DNA from: Spirochaetaceae bacterium
GTDB taxonomy: Bacteria; Spirochaetota; Spirochaetia; Sphaerochaetales; Sphaerochaetaceae
DNA length: 12,436 nucleotides
NCBI GenBank assembly: GCA_016649775.1
Contig: JAENWY010000039.1
Span: 1-12,436 of the forward strand
Direction of reading: 5' to 3'
Positions 5,850 to 12,436 of the stretch are shown piece after piece. The notes beneath the pieces were generated by a model. The model was not told the origin of the DNA, made no database searches, and saw nothing but the letters and a program-made list of their open reading frames with translations. Each line of letters begins with the position of its first letter. Positions within the stretch are counted from its first letter, which is position 1. A program made the position numbers and the translations under genes.

Positions 5850-7617
5850 AGATTCCTCCTAAGCTAGAAATAGCTTTTTCAAGTCTAAGTTCAAGTTTAT
5901 CTATTTGATCAATATCTTCATTAGATATAGTAAACTTAATACGACTTATTTCTTGTACTACTTTTAATCTTTTAAGTTTAACTAGAGGAACACCTTTATT
6001 AATTGCTTCGTTACCTCTATGCCAATATGTTAAAACAACAGATAGCATTTTTACCTGTTTTTCAACAGTACAGTATCTATCAATCTTATCAAAAGCGTTT
6101 TGTTGTAAAAAAGCATTCTTAAATAAGTTACAAACTTCTAAAATAAAATTCTGAGAATCAGGAAGTGCATCGGGACCAACTAGTTTAACAATCTGTTGTA
6201 ATCGACCCTCTTTTTGCAATAATTCCATGATTTCTTTTCTATTTTGAAACCAGGTATCATCACTCTTTTTACTCCACCAACCTTTTACATCAAGTAAATA
6301 TTCACTATAACTATCTGTCCAACTAATTGCAGGAAAATGTCTAGCACTAGCTAAAGATTTATCTAAACCCCAGAAACAACGTACAAATCTCTTTGTATGC
6401 ATTGTAACGGGTTCTGAGAAATCACCACCTGGAGGAGAAACTGCCCCAATAACTGATACAGAGCCTTCTGCACCACATAAGGTTTTCATTAATCCAGCTC
6501 TCTCATAGAATTCTGCAATTCTAGTTGCTAGATATGCAGGAAAACCTTCCTCTGCAGGCATTTCTTCCATACGTCCTGATAACTCTCTCAAAGCCTCAGC
6601 CCATCTAGAAGTAGAATCAGCCATGACAGCTACAGCATAGCCCATATCTCTGTAGTATTCAGCCATAGTAATACCTGTATAAATTGAAGCCTCACGAGCA
6701 GATACAGGCATGTTTGAAGTATTAGCAATTAATATTGTTCTTTCCATCAAACTCTTACCATTTCTTGGATCTATTAGCTGAGGAAACTCTCTAAGTACAT
6801 CAGTCATTTCATTACCACGCTCTCCACAACCAATATAAACAATTATATCCGCATCACACCACTGTGCAATAGCATGCTGAGTCATAGTTTTACCTGTACC
6901 AAAACCACCAGGAATTGCTACAGTACCACCTTTTGCAAGAGGGAATAAAGTATCAATAACTCTTAAACCCGTAACTAGGGGAGCATGAAAATTCATTCTA
7001 TCTTTAACAGGTCTTGGAATACGAATTGACCATTTTTGAAGCATTTGAACTTTTAAATCAGTACTTTTATTTTGAGATATTTCTGCAATATCATCAACTA
7101 CAGTATATTCACCTTCATTAACAATACTTATAACTACACCTTCGGAAGCTGTTGGAGAAATCATAACTTTATGAACAATAGTTTCACTCTCTTGAACTGT
7201 TCCAATAATACTACCGGCATTAACTGTATCCCCAGCTTTAATAGTAGGTATAAAATGCCATTTTTTCGTATGATCAATTCCATCAAAAGTTAAACCACGA
7301 GAAATAAAAGTTCCACTTGCTTCTTCTAATTTCTCAAGTGGACGTTGAATTCCATCATAAATTGAGCCAATCATTCCAGGGCCAAGTTCTACACTTAAAG
7401 GGCTACCTGAACCATAAACATTTTCTCCAGGACATAGTCCTGTTGCATCTTCATAAACCTGTACTGTAGCTTCAGTTTCGTTAAGCTTTTGAACTTCACC
7501 TACTAAATGTTCCTCACCGACTCTTACAAGCTCTAGCATTTCTGCATCAGTAATATCAGTTACAGTAATAACAGGTCCGTTAACACGTTTTACGTGTCCA
7601 ATTATTCTTGTGGGCAT
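5839..7617 (-). CDS. atpA: V/A-type ATPase subunit A (catalytic), 592 aa
   Basis: This is the ATP-hydrolysing or ATP-synthesising subunit of the rotary V/A ATPase. The P-loop is GGFGTGKT (237-244), with catalytic K243 and T244. The catalytic glutamate is E266 in GCGERGNE. MADSTSRWAEALRELSGRMEEMPAEEGFPAYL (332-363) is the classic Walker B and family segment. Residues from about 110 to 190 form the insertion domain (bulge) that separates A subunits from F-type beta. Length 592 is normal. The ATG at 7617 is preceded by AGGAGGG three bases away, and the gene overlaps the end of subunit E by 16 bp. All key residues are present, so it should be active. Confidence 0.97.
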   Translation of the reverse strand: MPTRIIGHVKRVNGPVITVTDITDAEMLELVRVGEEHLVGEVQKLNETEATVQVYEDATGLCPGENVYGSGSPLSVELGPGMIGSIYDGIQRPLEKLEEASGTFISRGLTFDGIDHTKKWHFIPTIKAGDTVNAGSIIGTVQESETIVHKVMISPTASEGVVISIVNEGEYTVVDDIAEISQNKSTDLKVQMLQKWSIRIPRPVKDRMNFHAPLVTGLRVIDTLFPLAKGGTVAIPGGFGTGKTMTQHAIAQWCDADIIVYIGCGERGNEMTDVLREFPQLIDPRNGKSLMERTILIANTSNMPVSAREASIYTGITMAEYYRDMGYAVAVMADSTSRWAEALRELSGRMEEMPAEEGFPAYLATRIAEFYERAGLMKTLCGAEGSVSVIGAVSPPGGDFSEPVTMHTKRFVRCFWGLDKSLASARHFPAISWTDSYSEYLLDVKGWWSKKSDDTWFQNRKEIMELLQKEGRLQQIVKLVGPDALPDSQNFILEVCNLFKNAFLQQNAFDKIDRYCTVEKQVKMLSVVLTYWHRGNEAINKGVPLVKLKRLKVVQEISRIKFTISNEDIDQIDKLELRLEKAISSLGGIYED

Positions 7618-8219
7618 GAACCCTCCTGAACAGCTATTTTAATATCGCGGTCGAATCTTCGCATGCGAACATCAACCTGATTGTTGAACGAAATCTTTCC
7701 ATTTAGGGATGTTGCTACAATCCCAGGAACTACTAAACGTCGAGAGTCCAAAGAAAGTTGTAAGTCCAAATTGTATGTTTCCTTAGCCTTTTTACAAACC
7801 TGTGTTAACATTTCATCGTCAACAGGCGTTTTAGAAGAAAAAGCAATTTTTGCTTTATCTATTCCTAGGCCAAGTACTGCTTCTATAATCCATTTTACAA
7901 GTATACTATTGCCATTAGGCCCTGTAAGAAGCTTTAAAGTATCATCTTTAACTTGTTCTAATAATTTATTATATTGTTGTTCAAGAATTTCTAGCTCTAT
8001 TTTTCGTTTAGCAGCCTTCATAGTCGCAGTTTTTTTTAAAGATTCAACAGCAAGTTTATTCTTAAATTGTCTTTCTTCGAATTTTACTTCTTTATCTGCT
8101 TGAACATTAGCATCGTTTAATATAACTTCAGCCTTTTTTTTGGCATCCTCGAGTATAGCTTTTGCTTTCACATCAGCCGAATCCATTATGCCGCCCAATA
8201 GTTTGTTGTCATTGTTCAC
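7602..8219 (-). CDS. atpE: V/A-type ATPase subunit E (peripheral stalk), 205 aa
   Basis: Subunit E pairs with H/G to form the peripheral stalk that holds the A3B3 head still against the membrane stator. Residues 12-95 are a long, charged, alanine- and lysine-rich helix (AKAILEDAKKKAEVILNDA and onwards) expected to form a coiled coil. The C-terminal globular domain contains the typical VPGIVATSLNGKISFNNQVDVRMRR segment near the end. The start is GTG at 8219, with GGAG eight bases upstream. An internal ATG at codon 12 is an alternative but has a weaker site. It follows subunit F by 15 bp and overlaps subunit A by 16 bp. Confidence 0.92.
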   Translation of the reverse strand: MNNDNKLLGGIMDSADVKAKAILEDAKKKAEVILNDANVQADKEVKFEERQFKNKLAVESLKKTATMKAAKRKIELEILEQQYNKLLEQVKDDTLKLLTGPNGNSILVKWIIEAVLGLGIDKAKIAFSSKTPVDDEMLTQVCKKAKETYNLDLQLSLDSRRLVVPGIVATSLNGKISFNNQVDVRMRRFDRDIKIAVQEGSCPQE

Positions 8220-8234
8220 ACCAAATTCTCCATT

Positions 8235-8534
8235 TTATATACTTACACCAATTGCTTTATTAACTAATGTACGTAAATCTTTACTCTTATTTCCCCCTGG
8301 GCCGGGAATAACAACTACTAATGGAAATATCTCTGAAAAAAGATACTTATCAACTGTATCACTAATCATATCAGCAACAGGTTGAGTTATGACAATAATT
8401 CCATTTTCTTTGTCTTCAATGGCTTTATCCCAAGCTGCCTTTGCTTGAGCGGGATTTGTCGCCTGCATCCCGTAGACACCAACTAAGGAAAAACCTAAGA
8501 CAGTATCTTCGTCGCCGATGACATAGTATTGCAT
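8235..8534 (-). CDS. atpF: V/A-type ATPase subunit F (central stalk), 99 aa
   Basis: Subunit F binds subunit D on the rotor and can regulate activity. The protein has the small Rossmann-like form of the family: strand VIGDEDTVLGFSLVGV at the start, central IIVITQPVADMI, and FPLVVVIPGPGG near residue 70-82. Length is typical (about 100). Its ATG is one base after the stop of subunit K, so translation is probably coupled. The preceding AGGAAAA is a modest ribosome binding site. This gene corresponds to ntpG in the Enterococcus naming scheme. Confidence 0.92.
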   Translation of the reverse strand: MQYYVIGDEDTVLGFSLVGVYGMQATNPAQAKAAWDKAIEDKENGIIVITQPVADMISDTVDKYLFSEIFPLVVVIPGPGGNKSKDLRTLVNKAIGVSI

Positions 8535-8535
8535 A

Positions 8536-8877
8536 TTATGCTTTTCCTAAAATCATTAAAGAGATAATAAAACCAAAAACTACTAAACCTTCAGCAAGAG
8601 CAATAAAAATCAAGGCCTGTGATGCAAGTTCAGGTTTCTCACTGATTGCGCCCATTGCAGCAGCACCAACATTACCAATTGCAATACCAGCTCCTAGAGC
8701 TCCCATAGCAAATGCAATAGCAGCAGCTATACAAACTAAACCTAAATCTGAAGAAGCAGCGGTGGTTGTACCCGCAGCAAAAATACTTGGTGTAAAAACT
8801 AAACCTGAAGCTAACAACATAAGAGCTGTAGCTAGAAACGATAAACGAATTTTCTTTTTGAATGCAATATTGGTCAT
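8536..8877 (-). CDS. atpK: V/A-type ATPase subunit K (c-ring proteolipid) with signal-like leader, 113 aa
   Basis: This is the membrane rotor subunit. It has a single helical hairpin: TM1 about 44-75 (LVCIAAAIAFAMGALGAGIAIGNVGAAAMGAI), a short SEKPEL loop, and TM2 about 86-110, which carries ion-binding E96 (ALAEGLVVFGF). Before TM1 is a signal-peptide-like leader (about 1-35), basic then hydrophobic, ending SIFAAG. A cleavable leader on a single-hairpin K resembles the Thermus layout rather than the two-hairpin Enterococcus NtpK. The position equivalent to the Na+-binding glutamine of TM1 in sodium F-type rotors is I66, and E96 is followed by glycine rather than Ser/Thr. AGGAGGG lies six bases before the ATG. 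Confidence 0.94.
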   Translation of the reverse strand: MTNIAFKKKIRLSFLATALMLLASGLVFTPSIFAAGTTTAASSDLGLVCIAAAIAFAMGALGAGIAIGNVGAAAMGAISEKPELASQALIFIALAEGLVVFGFIISLMILGKA

Positions 8878-8895
8878 AATTGACCCTCCTGTATA

Positions 8896-10878
8896 TTACT
8901 TATGGTCTGCAGAACGTAAACTAACTGGAGAATACGCAATACCAGTACCATTAAAAAACTTACTAAAGAATTCATAATAATTAAGCCTAAGAGCCTGAAT
9001 TCCAGCTGATAAACCTTCTAGTGTGATAACAAGTACATTACCTGCCACAAATATAGCAATACCAGCAAAAGTATGTGTTCCTGGAATTGTTGATAATTGT
9101 TCAAAAGCACCCATTAAACTAACATGTGCGATACCCATACCAGCTACACGAAGAAATGACAAAGTATTTGACATATAGCTAATAAATGTTTCTAATAACT
9201 CAATTATCCACATACCTAAAGCATGGCTTACCACAGAACTAAATGATTTTCCATGTCTAGATTTTTTATCTGTTAACCAAATAAATGGTTCTTTTATTAA
9301 TATACCAATAGCACCAGAAATTAAGACAATAGTAATCCAATTATTAAAGGAGAATGATACAAAACCACTTCTTACATAGCCAAAAGCTACATATAAACCG
9401 GCTAAATACATAATTGTACCTGAGACACCAGTTCTTGAGAATAAAAACTCGCCCCATCTTCTTTTTCTTAATAAATTAATCCAGTTAATACCCAAACCAA
9501 TAAATATAATTATTATACCATATTTAATACATATCCCTAAAATATCCATTACACTTTGAACAGGTGTTCCCGCAAGTGGATGTCCTTGAACAACTTCATG
9601 ATAATTGAACCAGACTGCATGTATAATAGGATAACCAAAACAGGAACCAAAAATTATACCACCAATCATTGAAACAATACCGAGGTATATCATTAAAACA
9701 GCAACTCCCCTATTTATTATCCCATCAGGTTTCATTGGATTTTTTTTAAAGTTAATTGTCATTCCTAGTCCAATTAAAAATAATATAAATCCTTGTCCTA
9801 AATCTGCAAACATAAGTAAGAACATACTCAAATATGCAGCTGCAACAAAAGGAGTCGGATTAATAGAGCCATATTCGGGAGTGCCATAATTTGATACTAA
9901 CTTTTCGAATGGTCTAAATATTTTTGGAGATTTCATAGCAACAGGAATAGTTTCATAAATAGAATCTGTTACATCAGTCCAGTCAATAACACATTGACCG
10001 TCTGTTGCACTAAAAATTGCTGTTTCAACTTTGTTGGCATCTTTAGTTGGTACCCATCCTGAAAATAAAGTTGTATTGTTAGTATATTTAAAATATGATC
10101 TAATTTGATCAGATAATTCATGTAATCGAAGGTTACACCACATTTCAAGAAGTTTTGGTTCTTGCTCTTGAATTTTTTCAGCAACTTGTTCTTCTATTTC
10201 TTCTTTTTTTTGAGTACATTCCATTATTTCTATACTCAACTTATCGATAACAGCTAATGAACCATCTCTTTGTAATTTAGAATCGGCACTTTCTTCCCAC
10301 CCAAGCATTTCTAAGACTTGAGAGACATTTGCACTATCTCTTGATAACGTCATTGTTGAGAATATTCCGTCTTTTTGGATTATCAAAGAACCAAATTCGC
10401 TTAATCTTTTTTCTAAAACTTCAATATTTGAAGTTATCTTACCCGTTCTTATATCCAAATATTCTTTTTTATTTTCATCAACATAAGACTTCATTTCAAG
10501 CATTGCTTCTAGTTTCTGGCTATAGCTCTTTTGCTCATCTTTCAAGGCTGAAAGAGAAGCACTAAATTTATTAAGAAAGCTTGTATATGACATGATATTC
10601 AAATCATTCATATCTTGTACTTTTAACATTTTAGAGCTTGGTAAAGGCCTCTTACCCTGACGTAAAAGATTATCAATTCGATGACGAGCATCTTCAATTG
10701 CAGCTTTATTTGAATTGGGCCGATTTTTGCTTAGACGAGCCATCTGTTCAGGAGGTAAATTATTAATCTGAACAAAGTCTAAAGCACCTAATTCTAAGAG
10801 AGATTTAATTACTGCATCACTTTTATCTTCAATTACGACAGCAGTTATCATCCTCATGTTTTCTGTAAACAAACTCAT
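8896..10878 (-). CDS. atpI: V/A-type ATPase subunit I (membrane stator, a-subunit homologue), 660 aa
   Basis: This subunit forms the ion half-channels against the K ring. Residues 1 to about 340 are a soluble, coiled-coil-rich arm that contacts the peripheral stalks. About 340-640 holds seven or eight membrane segments, beginning PTPFVAAAYLSMFLLMFADLGQG. The essential channel arginine is R577 in SYMSNTLSFLRVAGMGIAH, and the conserved RLNYYEFFSKFF segment follows at 631-642. I chose ATG 10878 rather than an upstream start because AAAGGGG precedes it and it overlaps the subunit C stop by four bases (ATGA), with homology beginning there (MSLFTENMRMITAVV). The length is normal. Confidence 0.95.
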   Translation of the reverse strand: MSLFTENMRMITAVVIEDKSDAVIKSLLELGALDFVQINNLPPEQMARLSKNRPNSNKAAIEDARHRIDNLLRQGKRPLPSSKMLKVQDMNDLNIMSYTSFLNKFSASLSALKDEQKSYSQKLEAMLEMKSYVDENKKEYLDIRTGKITSNIEVLEKRLSEFGSLIIQKDGIFSTMTLSRDSANVSQVLEMLGWEESADSKLQRDGSLAVIDKLSIEIMECTQKKEEIEEQVAEKIQEQEPKLLEMWCNLRLHELSDQIRSYFKYTNNTTLFSGWVPTKDANKVETAIFSATDGQCVIDWTDVTDSIYETIPVAMKSPKIFRPFEKLVSNYGTPEYGSINPTPFVAAAYLSMFLLMFADLGQGFILFLIGLGMTINFKKNPMKPDGIINRGVAVLMIYLGIVSMIGGIIFGSCFGYPIIHAVWFNYHEVVQGHPLAGTPVQSVMDILGICIKYGIIIIFIGLGINWINLLRKRRWGEFLFSRTGVSGTIMYLAGLYVAFGYVRSGFVSFSFNNWITIVLISGAIGILIKEPFIWLTDKKSRHGKSFSSVVSHALGMWIIELLETFISYMSNTLSFLRVAGMGIAHVSLMGAFEQLSTIPGTHTFAGIAIFVAGNVLVITLEGLSAGIQALRLNYYEFFSKFFNGTGIAYSPVSLRSADHK

Positions 10879-11960
10879 GATAAAATCCCCTTTATTTTTT
10901 CTGAATCCACACCATAATACTTTCCACCAAGAATTCCACAAATCATATAATATTGCTCTTCACGATAATAGAAGTAAGCAAGTGGTATACCAATTGTAAA
11001 TGGTTTCCCACCTAATATTCTTTGATAAATTTTTCTTTTCTCTTCAAGTAAAAACCTCTCAATAAATCTTGTCTGGTTAATCATAGTAGCTTTGTTATCA
11101 TTATTTGTAATATCTTTAATTTTATCTGCTAAAATAGGGAATTTTTCTCTAACTAATAGTTCTGGTTGTCTACTTTTTGGGGTAGTCTTTATGTAATCTA
11201 GTGTATTCTTATCTGAATAAACATTCCCCATAGGGAAAAGTGAATTTGCAAGTTTAGAAGCTTCCATTTTGTGGAACCAACCATAACGAACTAACATTAA
11301 TAAATTTTTAAGATTTATTTCAGTTAAAGCAATTTTTGAAGCAACTATTTTATCATCACCTGATAACGAATTACAAGAGTCCATATAAAGACGATACCAA
11401 TATTTATCTAATTCTGTCTCTAACTCAAATAAACCATCTCTAGCAATAATTTCGAAATCAAATTTCTTCAAAACTTGTGCATACCAGGTACTTTTTAAGG
11501 AATCAATAATATTTTCATAAGTAATTGCATTTATCAAAGATACATAATTAATATTATTAACTATTTTTTCTTTAATTAAATATGAAGTTCTATAAGTTAT
11601 AGGCCTATGATGAACAGCAGAAGAATACCATAATCGAATAATATTTTTAATATTCTCTACTTCAAGTTTTGTTAATAATGTAGTAACTAGTTGCTTAGGA
11701 TAATCAGTAGTTAAATTTTTTACACTTTGGTAATCAGAAATAACATCTTTTAAAAGCGATAGTTCAACCATTTGTAAATCACCCGTTTTATCAAATGTGT
11801 CTGCTGCTTGTATATAACCATGTTCACGAAGTATTCCGATGGCCTCAACTAAACTACCAGCTTTTAATAAACTATCTTCTAATTCATTTTTTCTAATGTT
11901 ACCTATTTTTGCTTTTAATTTAGCATTAATAAAGCCATATGTACTTACTGAACTTTTCAT
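10875..11960 (-). CDS. atpC: V/A-type ATPase subunit C (d, rotor socket), 361 aa
   Basis: Subunit C (AC39/d family) is a funnel of helices that joins the central shaft D-F to the top of the K ring. The protein is helix-rich throughout, starts SSVSTYGFINAKLKAKIGNI as in the family, and has the conserved central ENIKNIIRLWY segment (about 102-112). The C-terminal half contains TEINLKNLLMLVRYG and a final PLAYFYYREEQYYMICGILGGKYYG segment typical of the family. Its ATG overlaps the preceding stop by four bases (ATGA). No strong ribosome binding site is seen, which fits translational coupling. Not the F-type epsilon subunit, which shares the symbol atpC. Confidence 0.92.
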   Translation of the reverse strand: MKSSVSTYGFINAKLKAKIGNIRKNELEDSLLKAGSLVEAIGILREHGYIQAADTFDKTGDLQMVELSLLKDVISDYQSVKNLTTDYPKQLVTTLLTKLEVENIKNIIRLWYSSAVHHRPITYRTSYLIKEKIVNNINYVSLINAITYENIIDSLKSTWYAQVLKKFDFEIIARDGLFELETELDKYWYRLYMDSCNSLSGDDKIVASKIALTEINLKNLLMLVRYGWFHKMEASKLANSLFPMGNVYSDKNTLDYIKTTPKSRQPELLVREKFPILADKIKDITNNDNKATMINQTRFIERFLLEEKRKIYQRILGGKPFTIGIPLAYFYYREEQYYMICGILGGKYYGVDSEKIKGILS

Positions 11961-12274
11961 GTTTCAAACACCGATGAGTTACATATTTTCTCTGCTAATT
12001 TGGAAGAAATTGAATCATAATCAAATTTATCATTTGAATAATCTTCCTTTAAGCTCATTTGATAATCTGTTAATTCTTTATTATTCTGTTCTAAGACCTT
12101 TTCAAATTCAATTTGATTTTTTTGCTTACAAGCTCTAACAAGATCTTTTACAATTTGTTTAGCCTTAATATTTGCTTTACCAATAATTAAATTAGCTTCA
12201 CTCTTAGAATTTTCTACTGCCATTGAAGCTTTATCTTCAACTTCAATTATTTCATTAATGATTTCACTTTGCAT
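11957..12274 (-). CDS. V/A-type ATPase subunit H/G-like peripheral stalk protein, 105 aa
   Basis: This is the first gene of the operon. It encodes a short, entirely helical, charged protein (MQSEIINEIIEVEDKASMAV...). A repeating alanine-spaced heptad pattern runs from about residue 10 to 75, as expected for the partner of E in the peripheral stalk. Size (about 105) and position match archaeal-type H subunits and Enterococcus NtpF. Sequence similarity in this family is weak, so the identification rests on context and helical character. I chose ATG 12274 because ACAGGAG lies seven bases upstream. A longer in-frame start at 12322 would run back through the promoter. Confidence 0.8.
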   Translation of the reverse strand: MQSEIINEIIEVEDKASMAVENSKSEANLIIGKANIKAKQIVKDLVRACKQKNQIEFEKVLEQNNKELTDYQMSLKEDYSNDKFDYDSISSKLAEKICNSSVFET

Positions 12275-12293
12275 TGAAATACTCCTGTAAGTA

Positions 12294-12322
12294 AGTATTA
12301 AACTATACGCAATAAGTGTCAA
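12294..12322 (-). promoter_or_regulatory. promoter of the V-ATPase operon
   Basis: A perfect TTGACA (12317-12322) and AATACT (12294-12299, four of six matches) are separated by 17 bp on the minus strand. Transcription would begin about 15 nt before the first ATG, so the leader is very short and leaves little room for RNA-based control. Upstream to the window edge (12323-12436) is very AT-rich DNA in which I see no gene; it may act as an UP-type element. Confidence 0.65.
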
Positions 12323-12436
12323 TAAAATAAATCTAAATTTATTATTTTTTTAATATCAAAAACTAATAAAATGTAAATTTATTTATAAAATTTCACGAAA
12401 AAGATTTCTTAACTCTTATAGTATAAATATTTAAAA

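Noticed and set aside
10879..10941. Longer N-terminus for subunit I
   Set aside because: The extra 21 codons lie inside the end of subunit C and are unrelated to the family; the ATGA overlap start is standard.
12275..12322. Upstream start for the first ATPase gene
   Set aside because: It would add 16 hydrophobic residues encoded by the promoter itself and has no ribosome binding site; the ATG at 12274 has a good one.
1..12436. CRISPR array, tRNA genes or intact insertion sequences
   Set aside because: I saw no regularly spaced direct repeats, no tRNA T-arm signatures and no transposase motifs or flanking terminal repeats in the window.

Overview
This is an AT-rich window (roughly one third G+C by eye) dominated by one leftward operon that encodes a complete bacterial V/A-type (rotary) ATPase. 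Candidate source organisms are anaerobic, often host-associated bacteria that carry a V-type enzyme, such as spirochaete-like or clostridial-type lineages. A BspA-like leucine-rich-repeat protein and a Fur-family regulator fit that picture, but nothing here fixes the taxonomy. AGGAG-type ribosome binding sites precede most genes. TAA and TGA both end apparently intact genes, so the ordinary bacterial code is in use for them.

Layout. Positions 1-600 hold no intact gene. Three short minus-strand reading frames, two of them overlapping stop-to-start, are each broken by one in-frame stop and look like decayed or foreign genes. Positions 602-886 form a small complete transcription unit on the minus strand: a consensus promoter, a 56-residue four-cysteine zinc-ribbon-like protein and a clean intrinsic terminator. 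A 277-bp AT-rich divergent region separates it from a plus-strand Fur/Zur/PerR-family gene (1099-1518). The end of that gene overlaps the end of a convergent, cytoplasmic-looking leucine-rich-repeat protein gene (1508-2656). A strong hairpin terminator at about 2675-2729 separates the repeat gene from the large operon.

The operon runs leftward from a near-consensus promoter at 12294-12322 to the terminator at 2688-2729. It encodes, in transcription order, subunits H/G (peripheral stalk), C (d, central socket), I (a, membrane stator), K (c-ring), F (central stalk), E (peripheral stalk), A (catalytic), B (non-catalytic) and D (central shaft). These are followed by a universal stress protein and a PtsN-like EIIA phosphotransferase domain. 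Most junctions overlap or have gaps of 20 bp or less, so the genes are very probably co-transcribed and translationally coupled.

Together the nine ATPase subunits build a reversible ion pump that couples ATP turnover in A3B3 to ion flow at the I/K interface through the D-F-C shaft, with E/H stalks as stator. The two soluble regulatory-type genes at the 3' end are the least expected part of the operon. They suggest a link between the ion pump and energy or phosphotransfer status, which is an inference from position only. Enzyme direction (synthesis or hydrolysis) cannot be read from sequence. The c-subunit lacks the glutamine that marks many sodium rotors, which leans towards protons.
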